Of a stretch of 64,000 bases of DNA, positions 53,278 to 62,414 are shown in pieces. Each line of letters begins with the position of its first letter. The stretch's first letter is position 1. The notes under the pieces were generated by a model, which was not told the DNA's origin, ran no database searches, and was given only the letters and a program-made list of their open reading frames with translations. The DNA comes from UBA11400 sp964550435 (GTDB taxonomy: Bacteria > Bacteroidota > Rhodothermia > Balneolales > HLUCCA01), in assembly GCA_964550435.1 (NCBI GenBank), contig CAZJZI010000008.1, positions 6,243 to 70,242 on the forward strand. The letters are read 5' to 3'. The position numbers were made by a program, and so were the translations under genes.

Positions 53278-54216
53278 CTAAACCATCCAGTAGTAAAGTA
53301 ATTGGGCGGCTAATCGAGATGTTCTAGAATCTAGGTCGAAGTTTGGATTAACCTCTGCTATATCGAAGGCTTGGATTTTATTCAATCGATGAATTTCTCT
53401 GAAAATTGAAAAGAATCGAGCATCCGGAGTTAACCCAAATGCTGCTGGCGCACTGACACCAGGTGCATAAGCCGCTGAAAAAGCATCCATACATACTGTC
53501 AGATAAAGTATATCATATTCTTGAGCAAATAGCCTGACCTGATAAAGGATATCCTCAATTGGCATGATTTCCATATCAAACAAGGTCAGTTTACGCACAC
53601 CGCATTGTCTTGCTCTCTCTTTTAATACCTGTGTATTTGAAGCGTCATTGACTCCCAGAATCAAATATCCCGTATCTGGATACTCTCTCAGGATCTGATA
53701 GAATCCTGTTCCCGATGTTGGACCAATTTCTGTATCTACGGCTCTGAGATCATAATGAGCGTCAATGTTCAATATCCCAATTCGTTTGTCGGGATATGCT
53801 TTCTTTAAACCCTTGAAATGTGGGTAAGTTATTTCGTGCCCACCACCAATAAGAATTGACCTGTTTCTAGTACTGTGAATACCTGATATTACTTCTGAAA
53901 GCTCATTCTGATCGTTTTGGAGGTCCGTTTCTGCCACGAAATCACCCAAATCTGGTATCACAAAATCGGGCCTGGGTATTGGAAGTGAAGAGGCCGCTTT
54001 TCTGATTGATTCAGGCCCATTTTTAGCTCCAACCCGACCATTATTCCGTCTAACTCCTTCATCTCCTGAAAATCCTATCAGAATCCACTTATCATCAAAT
54101 AAAGGCACCTCTTCATATACAATGGCTTTAACTACCTGGTGCCATCTTAAACTGTCAGGGTCATTGCTATCTATTCTGCCTGACCAGGCGTTCGACTTAT
54201 GCAATTTTTGATTCAT
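53278..54216 (-). CDS. hutG: Formimidoylglutamase HutG (ureohydrolase family)
   Basis: From the ATG at 54214-54216 the product is 312 residues. It hydrolyses N-formimidoyl-L-glutamate to glutamate and formamide, last step of the four-enzyme histidine route. Metal-site motifs are GGGHEITYPHF, LNIDAHYDLRA (Asp, His, Asp) and VCMDAFSAAYAPGVSAP, in place of the SFDxDxxDP of arginases. A Cys where arginases have the first Asp is seen in other HutG proteins. It overlaps hutI by 20 bases; a longer form would overlap by 50. Confidence 0.9.
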   Translation of the reverse strand: MNQKLHKSNAWSGRIDSNDPDSLRWHQVVKAIVYEEVPLFDDKWILIGFSGDEGVRRNNGRVGAKNGPESIRKAASSLPIPRPDFVIPDLGDFVAETDLQNDQNELSEVISGIHSTRNRSILIGGGHEITYPHFKGLKKAYPDKRIGILNIDAHYDLRAVDTEIGPTSGTGFYQILREYPDTGYLILGVNDASNTQVLKERARQCGVRKLTLFDMEIMPIEDILYQVRLFAQEYDILYLTVCMDAFSAAYAPGVSAPAAFGLTPDARFFSIFREIHRLNKIQAFDIAEVNPNFDLDSRTSRLAAQLLYYWMV

Positions 54217-55447
54217 AGATGCAAACTCCTTTCTTCCAGACCTCACTAGGTTTCAATAACCCTTGGTGATACAATACTTCTCGATAATCAGTAGTATCAT
54301 AGCATTGAAAATCAGCGATCATCCCCGACTGTAGTATACCTCTGTCAGTAAATTTAAGGGCTTTTGCAGCACGGAAAGTTAATCCACTGAATACCTCAGC
54401 AGTTGACATTTTCTGCTTAGTGCCCAAGACAGAAGCTTGAATTAACAAGTCCCCCATCGGAGCTGACCCTGGATTCCAGTCACTGGCAATCGCTAGAATT
54501 CCACCATTATCTAATATCTTTCGAGCTGGCATAAATGGTTCGCCTAATCCCATTGACGCACCGGGTAAAGCAACGGCAACACAATCGGAATTTGCCACAG
54601 CATGAATTTCAGCATCCCTGCTAACCTCAAGATGATCAACAGACAACGCACCCAATTTTACTCCCAGCATGGATCCACCTGTGCTGAACTGATCTGCGTG
54701 TATAAGAATATCAAACCCAGATAACTTTGCCTTCGACAAATAATCCCATGCTTGTTGTGTATCAAAGGCTGTTCTTTCAACAAAAATATCAACCCGAGTA
54801 GAGAGAAATTCCGATTTGACAATTGGAAGAATGTGTTCAGTTATATCAGCTAGATAACTCGTAGCATTACCAGAGTATTCCTTAGGGATTGTATGTGCTG
54901 CTAAACAGGTTGAAATTACATCAACTAAGGTCTGATTAGCGGCGTTATTTATCACTCGTAAGAGCCTAATTTCTTCGTCAATCGATAATCCGTAGCCGGA
55001 TTTCACTTCAATGGTGGTTACCCCCCATGTCAAAGCCATTGAAATTCTTTTTAGCATATTACTGACCAACAAGGCATCCGGGGCTTCACGTGTTTTCTTA
55101 ACTGTATCCCAAATACCACCTCCAGACTCAGCAATTTCAAGGTATGGATATCCTGAGTTTCGCATGGCAAAATCCTTTGCTCTCGAACCTTCCCAACATA
55201 AGTGAGTATGACAATCAATGAAACCGGGTAATACTACCACATCTCTGCCAAATTCTACTCTTTTCGAGTCAACAAAGCGCTTCAGTAAGTTTTTATAAAG
55301 TCCTGTCTCAATGATTTTCCCATTCTGCACAACCAGACCGGCGTTGGGAATCACCTCAAGTTGATCATCAGAAATTTTTCCCCTAAGGGAAAGTCCATTC
55401 ATGGTTAAAAGTTGAGAAATCGGACCTATAAGAATTTGGTTATTCAT
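54197..55447 (-). CDS. hutI: Imidazolonepropionase HutI
   Basis: From the ATG at 55445-55447 the product is 416 residues; a TTG nine bases upstream would overlap hutU. It opens the imidazolone ring to form N-formimidoylglutamate. It is an amidohydrolase with metal ligands in VVLPGFIDCHTHLCWEGSR (H-x-H), a later HADQFS with His, and ASDWNPGSAPMGDLL with the Asp. EVKSGYGLSIDEEIRLLR is another family mark. Third gene of the hut operon. Confidence 0.95.
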   Translation of the reverse strand: MNNQILIGPISQLLTMNGLSLRGKISDDQLEVIPNAGLVVQNGKIIETGLYKNLLKRFVDSKRVEFGRDVVVLPGFIDCHTHLCWEGSRAKDFAMRNSGYPYLEIAESGGGIWDTVKKTREAPDALLVSNMLKRISMALTWGVTTIEVKSGYGLSIDEEIRLLRVINNAANQTLVDVISTCLAAHTIPKEYSGNATSYLADITEHILPIVKSEFLSTRVDIFVERTAFDTQQAWDYLSKAKLSGFDILIHADQFSTGGSMLGVKLGALSVDHLEVSRDAEIHAVANSDCVAVALPGASMGLGEPFMPARKILDNGGILAIASDWNPGSAPMGDLLIQASVLGTKQKMSTAEVFSGLTFRAAKALKFTDRGILQSGMIADFQCYDTTDYREVLYHQGLLKPSEVWKKGVCIYESKIA

Positions 55448-55452
55448 GTGTA

Positions 55453-57132
55453 TCAAACCTCCAATCCAAACTTCCTGGCATTGTCTCTGGCAATGTCATA
55501 TCCAGCGTCCATGTGCCGAAAAATTCCCATAGCTGGGTCATTATGTAAAACACGACGTAATCTTCGCTCGGCTTCCTCTGTTCCGTCAGCAACAACAACC
55601 ATCCCGGCATGCTGTGAGTACCCCATTCCAACGCCCCCTCCATGATGAAGAGAAACCCATGTAGCGCCACCACAGGCGTTTGATAACAAATTCAAAAAGA
55701 CCCAATCCGATACTGCATCAGATCCATCCAACATAGCTTCGGTTTCACGGTTCGGCGACGCCACTGACCCACAATCCAAATGGTCACGTCCAATTACGAT
55801 CGGTGCAGAAACTATCCCTTTTCTGACGAGATCATTGAATAGCACCCCAGCCTTCTCCCTTTCACCCATTCCAAGCCAGCAAATTCTTGCTGGAAGTCCC
55901 TGAAATGATATCTTTTCTTTCGCTTGTTTCAACCAACTTATAAGACCAATGTTTTCAGGAAAAGCCTGAATCAATGCTTCATCCGTTCGGTATATGTCAT
56001 CTGGGTCACCGGATAGCGCTACCCATCTAAATGGCCCTTTCCCATCGCAGAATAATGGACGAATGAACTCAGGGGTGAATCCTGGAATATCGAAAGCATT
56101 CTCACAACCCCCCTGCTTTGCAAATTCCCTGATGTTATTTCCATAATCAAAAGTAACTGCACCACGCTGTTTCAATTTCAGCATCAGTCGAACATGTCTT
56201 GCCATGCTCGAAATAGAAGCTTTTATGTAAGTATCGGGTTCGGCTTTTCGAAGCACAGTAGCTTCATTAAGTGAATACCCATTAGGTATATATCCATTTA
56301 ACGGATCATGAGCTGAAGTCTGATCAGTGAGGATATCTGGTGTTACCCCATCTTCTAATAATTTTTCAAGGACATCACCTGCGTCTCCAACCAAACCTAC
56401 TGATAACGGTAACTGAGCTTCTATCGCTTCATTAATCCATTTCATTGCTTCAGCATAATTTGTCGTCATCTTATCTATAAAACGGGTATTTAATCTTTTT
56501 TGAATCCTGGCCGGATCAATATCGACTCCAAGACAAACTGCTCCAGCCATGGTGGCTGCCAATGGCTGTGCTCCACCCATTCCCCCTAAACCCGCAGTAA
56601 CAAGGAGTTTACCACTCAATTCACCTGCAAAATGTTTCCTTCCACACGCCATAAATGTTTCGTAGGTACCCTGAAGAATTCCTTGTGAACCGATATAAAT
56701 CCAACTTCCAGCGGTCATTTGACCATACATCATTAAATCACGAGAGCGTAGCTCATTGAAATGATCCCAGGTTGCCCATGCAGGAACCAGATTACTATTG
56801 GCAATCAACACTCTGGGTGAATCTTTATGAGTCCGCACCACTCCTACTGGTTTCCCCGACTGTACAAGTAATGATTCATCATCATTCAATTTCAAAAGAA
56901 TCTCAATTATCTTTTGGAGTGATGTGACATTTCTTGCTGCTTGCCCAATACCCCCATAAACTACCAAATCATCAGGATTCTCTGCCACTTGCTGATCCAG
57001 ATTATTCAACAACATCCTTATCGGTGCTTCCGTCAGCCAGGTTTTGGCGTGAAGCGTTGACCCTGTTGGGGACTTGTAAATCGGATGACTTGCATATGTT
57101 TCAATAAAGTGAGAAGTGTTCGAATCCATCAT
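55453..57132 (-). CDS. hutU: Urocanate hydratase HutU
   Basis: A 559-residue enzyme, close to the family norm, converting urocanate to imidazolonepropionate with tightly bound NAD+. Typical segments: NNLDQQVAENPDDLVVYGGIG, the NAD region GKLLVTAGLGGMGGAQPLA, the catalytic-Cys loop DHLDCGSVASPNRETEAM and GGATWVSLHHGGGVGMGYSQH. It overlaps hutH by about 30 bases and is six bases before hutI. Confidence 0.97.
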   Translation of the reverse strand: MMDSNTSHFIETYASHPIYKSPTGSTLHAKTWLTEAPIRMLLNNLDQQVAENPDDLVVYGGIGQAARNVTSLQKIIEILLKLNDDESLLVQSGKPVGVVRTHKDSPRVLIANSNLVPAWATWDHFNELRSRDLMMYGQMTAGSWIYIGSQGILQGTYETFMACGRKHFAGELSGKLLVTAGLGGMGGAQPLAATMAGAVCLGVDIDPARIQKRLNTRFIDKMTTNYAEAMKWINEAIEAQLPLSVGLVGDAGDVLEKLLEDGVTPDILTDQTSAHDPLNGYIPNGYSLNEATVLRKAEPDTYIKASISSMARHVRLMLKLKQRGAVTFDYGNNIREFAKQGGCENAFDIPGFTPEFIRPLFCDGKGPFRWVALSGDPDDIYRTDEALIQAFPENIGLISWLKQAKEKISFQGLPARICWLGMGEREKAGVLFNDLVRKGIVSAPIVIGRDHLDCGSVASPNRETEAMLDGSDAVSDWVFLNLLSNACGGATWVSLHHGGGVGMGYSQHAGMVVVADGTEEAERRLRRVLHNDPAMGIFRHMDAGYDIARDNARKFGLEV

Positions 57133-58615
57133 TCAACTCAAATGTGTTTATAAGATGTGATAATTCTCCGCTGATAATCAACGAATGAATCTGATTGATA
57201 TCCAGGCTCAACTCACGGTCAGCATCAATGAAATCAACACGTGATCGAATGAGGTCATATACTTGTTCAATTTTCGGGGTTGATCGGAGTGGACGTCTGA
57301 ACTCAAGTGCCTGGGTCGCATATAGCAGTTCTATGGCAAGTATATACTCAACATTCTCTAGTATTTTCAGAACTTTACGCCCTGATATGGACCCCATAGA
57401 CACATGATCTTCTTGGCCTAGTGATGTTGGTATACTATCTGCTGATGCCGGGAAACATAATGTCTTGTTTTCAGAAGCAAGTGCAGCCGTAGTATACTGT
57501 GGAATCATAAGCCCTGAGTGCAATCCTGCATTCTGAATCAATAACTTAGGTAAATTGTATCTACCTTCAATGAGCAAATAGCATCGTCTGTCAGAGATAT
57601 TACCAAGCTCAGAAACTGCAAAAGCTGCATAATCCATGGGTAAAGCAATCAACTGGCCATGGAAATTTCCACCACTAATTGATTCATTGGAGCCGAATAT
57701 TACTGGATTATCTGTGACTGAGTTCAGCTCTATTTCCAATAACTCTTTCAAATGTAACCAAGCATTCCATGAAGCGCCATGTACCTGGGGCATACATCTG
57801 AGTGAATATGGATCCTGAACACGATCACAATCTATATGGGCTGTTAGGATTTCAGATCCGCGCAACAATTTTGTTAGTCTATTAGCTACATAAATAGAGC
57901 CGAGAAAAGGTCTAATTTTATGTAGTCTATCGTCAAAAGGAGCTATAGATCCCATAAGGGCTTCTAAAGACAACGCTCCACTAACATCTGCGATTTGTAG
58001 TACGTCATACCATTTCTTCAGAATTGCAACACCATGGGCGAGCATGAATTGAGTTCCGTTTATGAGCGCAAGACCTTCTTTTGGTCCCAATTGGAGTGGT
58101 AGCATCCCAAATTCTGAGTAGAGATCAGTCGTTTGCCATAATTGACCTTTGAAATAAACTTTACCTAATCCTACTAGTGGCAGGCTCATGTGAGCTAGTG
58201 GCGCCAGATCACCTGACGCGCCAACCGATCCTTTTTCGGGGACCATTGGGATAATATCATTATCAATCATCCAGATTAATCGCTCAACGGTATCCAATCT
58301 GATTCCGGAAAAACCCTGTTTTAGTGCCACTACTTTGGAAATCATCATGAGTTTAACTATTGTCAAATCTACAGGATTTCCAACACCAACAGCATGACTT
58401 TTAAGTAAATTATGCTGCAAACTTCTGGTTTCTTCTACAGAAATTCGCGTATCACATAATGGGCCAAATCCTGTGTTAATTCCATAAACAGTTTTTTTGG
58501 ACGCCACTATGTCATCTACATGTGAAGATGACCTTTCAATCCTCATGACATCATCTTCAGACAATATCAATCTTGAATCTCCAGATGCAATGCTTAAAAG
58601 TTGACCAATAGTCAT
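57101..58615 (-). CDS. hutH: Histidine ammonia-lyase HutH
   Basis: From the ATG at 58613-58615 the product is 504 residues; a TTG 21 bases upstream is in frame. It removes ammonia from histidine to give urocanate, first step of the pathway. The self-made MIO cofactor comes from Ala-Ser-Gly at residues 133-135 in KGSVGASGDLAPLAHM. YGINTGFGPLCDTRI near residue 45 and GPKEGLALINGTQFMLA are further marks. It is the first gene of the operon. The 117 bases before it hold no well-formed promoter that I can identify. Confidence 0.96.
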   Translation of the reverse strand: MTIGQLLSIASGDSRLILSEDDVMRIERSSSHVDDIVASKKTVYGINTGFGPLCDTRISVEETRSLQHNLLKSHAVGVGNPVDLTIVKLMMISKVVALKQGFSGIRLDTVERLIWMIDNDIIPMVPEKGSVGASGDLAPLAHMSLPLVGLGKVYFKGQLWQTTDLYSEFGMLPLQLGPKEGLALINGTQFMLAHGVAILKKWYDVLQIADVSGALSLEALMGSIAPFDDRLHKIRPFLGSIYVANRLTKLLRGSEILTAHIDCDRVQDPYSLRCMPQVHGASWNAWLHLKELLEIELNSVTDNPVIFGSNESISGGNFHGQLIALPMDYAAFAVSELGNISDRRCYLLIEGRYNLPKLLIQNAGLHSGLMIPQYTTAALASENKTLCFPASADSIPTSLGQEDHVSMGSISGRKVLKILENVEYILAIELLYATQALEFRRPLRSTPKIEQVYDLIRSRVDFIDADRELSLDINQIHSLIISGELSHLINTFELNDGFEHFSLY

Positions 58616-58732
58616 ATTTTGAAGATTTCCCACCAATGTTTATCCGCTCAAGTTGACAAACTAAGGGAAATAAGGACTAATTGGAAGCGCTTTTCTAATT
58701 TCTGGAGGTCATAAAGAAAAGAAAAACTATTG

Positions 58733-59203
58733 TTACATATTCAAGAAATAGTAGTAAGCCATTGTGCCGGCCAGGATAACTTTGATCCCAGTTGCTATCA
58801 TAAAACCTGCAAAAGCTCCAAATGCAGCTTTCAGGGCGGTATTAGTGGCCTTTCCGCCAAGGATTTCACCAATAAATGCTCCCAAAATTGGACCGACCAC
58901 GAACCCAACCGGTGGAAAAAAGAATATTCCAATGAATAACCCAAGTAATGACCCTGTTACGCCAAAAGGTGTTCCGCCAAATTTCTTAGATCCGTAAGTT
59001 GGAACCAAACTGTCAAATATAGTCACGAAAGCAACTATAATTGCCCAAATAACCAAAAATTTGACTGTGAATGGTTGGCTAACAAGCTGCAATACCAATA
59101 ATCCCGCATAACTGAATGGGAGTCCTGGTAAAAATGGAACAAATACACCGATTAGTCCGATACAAATCAGCATGGCCCCAAATATGAGAAGTAGAATTTC
59201 CAT
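58733..59203 (-). CDS. DUF456 membrane protein
   Basis: A 156-residue protein of the DUF456 family with four hydrophobic stretches and Gly/Pro-rich loops: LIGVFVPFLPGLPFSYAGLL, the SLVPTYGSKKFGGTPFGVTG segment and GPILGAFIGEILGGK repeats. The GGTPFGVTG/GAFIGE glycine pattern is reminiscent of glycine-zipper membrane segments. Function unknown. It is downstream of the AlkB-like gene by 33 bases on the same strand. Confidence 0.85.
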   Translation of the reverse strand: MEILLLIFGAMLICIGLIGVFVPFLPGLPFSYAGLLVLQLVSQPFTVKFLVIWAIIVAFVTIFDSLVPTYGSKKFGGTPFGVTGSLLGLFIGIFFFPPVGFVVGPILGAFIGEILGGKATNTALKAAFGAFAGFMIATGIKVILAGTMAYYYFLNM

Positions 59204-59236
59204 AACGTCCGATTTACGGTGATAATCAAAATGGTT

Positions 59237-59854
59237 TCACAAACCTTCTTGAGGTAACATTGTCCTGAATGTAAGATTAATTCGGGGAGATTTAACCGTG
59301 GTAGTTTTACTCAATGCGTGCAGCCAATACTCTTGTGTAGGAGGATGCATTACAAGTAGACTCCCTGAGGTCAAATCAATAGAAGATTTTAACTCTTTAT
59401 ATTTGTGCTTGAATCTAAATGTTCTTGTTGCCCCAAGACTCACAGAAGCAATTGGTGCTGCTGAGTCCAACGATTTTTCATTATCCGCATGCCAGCCCAT
59501 AGCTTCGGAGCCATTATGATACAGATTTAATAAACATGAATTATACGTCGCCCCAGATTCACGCTCCACTTTAGCTTTGATTTCCATTAGCTCAGGTGTC
59601 CATGGCAATGCGATCTTTTGGGTTCTGGAATAGATATATCGATAAGGTTTATCAGCATACCAGCCAACTTTTCTGCTGGTAATTATTCGCTTTCCGAACA
59701 TAAATATCTCATCCTGTCGCCATTCAATAGAATCATTCAAGGCCTTGTAATAGAAGAGAGCATGATCGGAAGATAAAAATCCGTTATATAAAACTGAACT
59801 GCCATCAAAAGGCAATAATTCTTCGGGTTTGTCGGAATGAAATAAGTTGTACAT
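59237..59854 (-). CDS. AlkB-like 2-oxoglutarate/Fe(II) dioxygenase
   Basis: From the ATG at 59852-59854 the product is 205 residues; a GTG 18 bases upstream falls inside a tRNA-like relic and is less likely. It has the AlkB arrangement: NSCLLNLYHNGSEAMGWHAD with the Fe ligands His-x-Asp, a distal His in YWLHALSKT, and the 2-oxoglutarate Arg in RINLTFR. Such enzymes reverse alkyl damage on DNA or RNA bases. It lies immediately downstream of the tRNA relic and upstream of DUF456. Confidence 0.93.
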   Translation of the reverse strand: MYNLFHSDKPEELLPFDGSSVLYNGFLSSDHALFYYKALNDSIEWRQDEIFMFGKRIITSRKVGWYADKPYRYIYSRTQKIALPWTPELMEIKAKVERESGATYNSCLLNLYHNGSEAMGWHADNEKSLDSAAPIASVSLGATRTFRFKHKYKELKSSIDLTSGSLLVMHPPTQEYWLHALSKTTTVKSPRINLTFRTMLPQEGL

Positions 59855-59857
59855 AGT

Positions 59858-59930
59858 TAGTCGGTATAACACGATTTGAACTTGCGATTCCTTCGTCCCG
59901 AAAGGAGTGCGCTACATCCAGATGGACAGA
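59858..59930 (-). pseudogene. Decayed tRNA-Pro(CGG)-like sequence
   Basis: On the minus strand the 3' part of a proline tRNA can be followed. There is TAGCGC (D-stem 3' side), then an anticodon loop TTCGGGA at 59896-59902 with anticodon CGG and U33, and stem arms CTCCT/CGAAG with two mismatches. After a GAATC variable loop comes a T-arm GCAAG-TTCAAAT-CGTGT with one mismatch, then TATACCG and discriminator A. The 5' acceptor strand (expected CGGTATA) and the 5' D-stem are absent, so it cannot fold as a working tRNA. It ends three bases before the alkB-like ATG. Confidence 0.6.
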
Positions 59931-59993
59931 CTTAATCACAATTTTCTGCAGTGTAAACCCAAATACCTCGTTTCAACGTTCATCGAAGACCTA

Positions 59994-62030
59994 CTAGTCA
60001 GCCGAAACAGTTGATTCAATTTGATCAATTTGGTCAATTAGTTCCATCCACTCATTTGTAAGTGATTCGATTTCTTCCTGGAGGAGTCCAAATCGTTTGA
60101 CTGTTTCTGCAGACTCAGGTTTCTGATAGAAATCGGGATCTGCCAGTTTCTGTTCCATAGAATTCCTCTCTCTTTCAAGATCACTGATCTTTGATTCCAA
60201 TTTTGAAGACTTTTGTTTCAATGGTTTCAATTGCTTACTCAGTTCATTCCTCTGTTCAGCCTCAATTCGCTTTTGTTCTTTTGATTTTGAACTATCTTCT
60301 TTACCATTTAAGTTTTGTTTTGCAGCTTCTGTGTTAACCGGATTCGCTTTTCCGGCAATCCCCGATTTAGCTGATTCCTGTGACTCCAGTTGCTGCTGTT
60401 TTGACTTCCACTCATAGTAGTCATAGCCTCCATCATACTCGAGCACTTTACCAGAACCTATTCTCCAAATTTTGGTAGCAAACCCTTGTAAAAATGATCT
60501 ATCGTGCGAAACAACTATTAATGTCCCTTTGAAATCGCGCAATGCCTGCACAAGAACATTTTTTGAAGCCAGGTCCAGGTGGTTCGTTGGTTCGTCAAGA
60601 ACCAATACATTTGCAGGAGTAAGCAAGGTTCTGGCTAGTGCAACACGACTTCTTTCTCCCCCACTCAAAACCTTAATAGGTTTAAATACATCATCACCGG
60701 TAAATAGAAAGCACCCCAAGAGCGTTCTGATACCACTTCTGGCTTCACTTGTTGGTGCAGCCTCTTCCATTACCTCTAAAATTGTTCGATCACTGGTTAG
60801 AACATCAGCCAAATGTTGTGCGAAATACGACATTATCACATTGTGACCAATTTTTCTTGATCCTTCGAACGGTTCTATACCATCCATGATTCGAGCTAAT
60901 GTAGATTTACCAGCCCCATTAGCACCAATCAACGCAATCTTATTTCCTGATTCAATATGTAGTGATTGTCCGGAGTTAAAAACTTTTATTTCAGGTTCTC
61001 CCGGGTCTGGAGAAGGATACGATTTCCGTAAGTTTTCAATCGTCAGTACAACTTTACCGCACCGGGGCGGTTCTGGAAACCGAAAACTTACTTCAGGAGC
61101 ATCTGCTTCAGGTGCTTCAACGCGATCTAGTTTGTCGAGTTGTTTAACTCTACTCTGTACTTGACGGGCTTTGGTAGCTTTAGCTCTGAAACGCTCAATA
61201 AATCGTTCTGTGTCTGCTATTTGCTTCTGCTGAGATTCGTAGGTTTTGGCCTGAAGCTCCAATTGTTCAGCCTTCATTTCGAGATAACGCTCGTAATTCC
61301 CAGGATAAATGAAAATGCGCCGAGAACGCAAATCTGCTATCTGATTTACCATACGATCCATAAAATATCGGTCATGACTTACCAACACTACGGCACCATC
61401 ATACTGTTTGAGGTACTCTTCTAACCACTCAATAGAGTCAATGTCAAGGTGGTTCGTAGGCTCATCGAGAAGAAGTACGTCAGGATGCTCTAATAATAAT
61501 TTTGCAAGCAGAACACGCATCCGCCAACCACCACTGAAACGCGACAATGGTTGATAGATCTGCTCGGTAGTAAACCCAAGACCCTCAAGTACTGTAGCCG
61601 TTTTGGATTCTTTTTTATCCCCTTCAAGCACATGATATCTATCCTGAAGGCGTTGCATTTCATCTAGTAAGTTATGATATCGTTCCGACTCGTAATCGGT
61701 AGTATTCTCGAGATCAGTGAATATTTCTTCCAGTCGTTTTTCGATACGTATTGCTTCATCGAAGGCTGTAAGGGCAACTTCAAGCACGGTTTTGTGCATA
61801 TTAACCTCTAATACCTCTTGCTCCAAATACCCAACAGAAGCATTCGATTGTAGAGATACAGAACCTTCTTCTGGTCTATGAATTCCGTATATCAATCGTA
61901 ATAATGTGGTCTTTCCAGCTCCATTTGGGCCAATTAGTCCGATTCGGTCGCCTCTATTCGCTTGAAAATTTAAATTTGAAAAAATGCAGCGACTTCCGAG
62001 AAAAAATGTTATATTAGCTAGACTTAGCAT
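59994..62030 (-). CDS. ABC-F family ATPase
   Basis: From the ATG at 62028-62030 the product is 678 residues; a TTG 12 bases upstream is in frame. Two ABC domains with no membrane part: Walker A GLIGPNGAGKTTLLRLIYG and GANGAGKSTLARIM, signatures LSRFSGGWRMRVLLAKLLLE and LSGGERSRVALARTLL, Walker B VLLLDEPTNHLDIDSIEWLE and VLVLDEPTNHLDL. An arm/linker of about 80 charged residues lies between them and the tail is a coiled coil (Uup-like). ABC-F proteins act on the ribosome. It is divergent from rpsU. Confidence 0.93.
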   Translation of the reverse strand: MLSLANITFFLGSRCIFSNLNFQANRGDRIGLIGPNGAGKTTLLRLIYGIHRPEEGSVSLQSNASVGYLEQEVLEVNMHKTVLEVALTAFDEAIRIEKRLEEIFTDLENTTDYESERYHNLLDEMQRLQDRYHVLEGDKKESKTATVLEGLGFTTEQIYQPLSRFSGGWRMRVLLAKLLLEHPDVLLLDEPTNHLDIDSIEWLEEYLKQYDGAVVLVSHDRYFMDRMVNQIADLRSRRIFIYPGNYERYLEMKAEQLELQAKTYESQQKQIADTERFIERFRAKATKARQVQSRVKQLDKLDRVEAPEADAPEVSFRFPEPPRCGKVVLTIENLRKSYPSPDPGEPEIKVFNSGQSLHIESGNKIALIGANGAGKSTLARIMDGIEPFEGSRKIGHNVIMSYFAQHLADVLTSDRTILEVMEEAAPTSEARSGIRTLLGCFLFTGDDVFKPIKVLSGGERSRVALARTLLTPANVLVLDEPTNHLDLASKNVLVQALRDFKGTLIVVSHDRSFLQGFATKIWRIGSGKVLEYDGGYDYYEWKSKQQQLESQESAKSGIAGKANPVNTEAAKQNLNGKEDSSKSKEQKRIEAEQRNELSKQLKPLKQKSSKLESKISDLERERNSMEQKLADPDFYQKPESAETVKRFGLLQEEIESLTNEWMELIDQIDQIESTVSAD

Positions 62031-62076
62031 TTGGTGAATCAATTAATTATAAACAGAACCCAATTTAACCTTTTTT

Positions 62077-62271
62077 ATGATCGGAATTAAAGTAAAAGAT
62101 AACGAAAGTATCGACCGCGCTCTTAACCGCTTCAAGAAGATGATTACACGCTCACGTATCATGGTTGACTATAAAGAGCGTCAACAATATCGTAAGCCAT
62201 CTGAAATCAAGCGTGAAGACATGAAGAAAAGCGTGCGCGATGAACGTCGTCGTCAACGCGATGATTATTAA
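62077..62271 (+). CDS. rpsU: Ribosomal protein bS21
   Basis: A 64-residue protein beginning IGIKVKDNESIDRALNRFKK, with a basic tail (KKSVRDERRRQRDDY), typical of bS21 on the small subunit. There is no Shine-Dalgarno-like sequence before the ATG (A/T- and C-rich leader). In this group bS21 helps hide the 16S anti-SD end, and rpsU in some relatives has a strong SD; here it does not. A -7-like TAGCATTTG lies at 62024-62032 with one extra spacer base. Confidence 0.95.
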   Translation: MIGIKVKDNESIDRALNRFKKMITRSRIMVDYKERQQYRKPSEIKREDMKKSVRDERRRQRDDY

Positions 62272-62337
62272 TAGCCAGCAAAGCTAGATTTTTTAGTATT
62301 TCATCGATACCCGATCAGTTATCGGTGCATTATGTTT

Positions 62338-62368
62338 AAAGCCATCCCAAAAGATGGCTTTTTTATTT
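62338..62368 (+). terminator. Terminator downstream of rpsU
   Basis: AAAGCCATC pairs with GATGGCTTT around CCAAAA, followed by a T-run. A smaller hairpin (CCGAT/ATCGG, 62312-62326) precedes it. The convergent flippase-like gene ends at 62415. Confidence 0.88.
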
Positions 62369-62414
62369 TCAGGATATGTCTTGTTAACCCCAACCTGGAT
62401 ACCCTCAGAAACTT

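Noticed and set aside
59858..59930. Intact tRNA-Pro gene
   Set aside because: No 5' acceptor strand pairs with TATACCG, the 5' D-stem is lost and the anticodon stem has two mismatches, so it is listed as a relic.
60472..60846. Plus-strand open frame of 124 codons inside the ABC-F gene
   Set aside because: Antisense to the second ABC domain with intact Walker and signature motifs.
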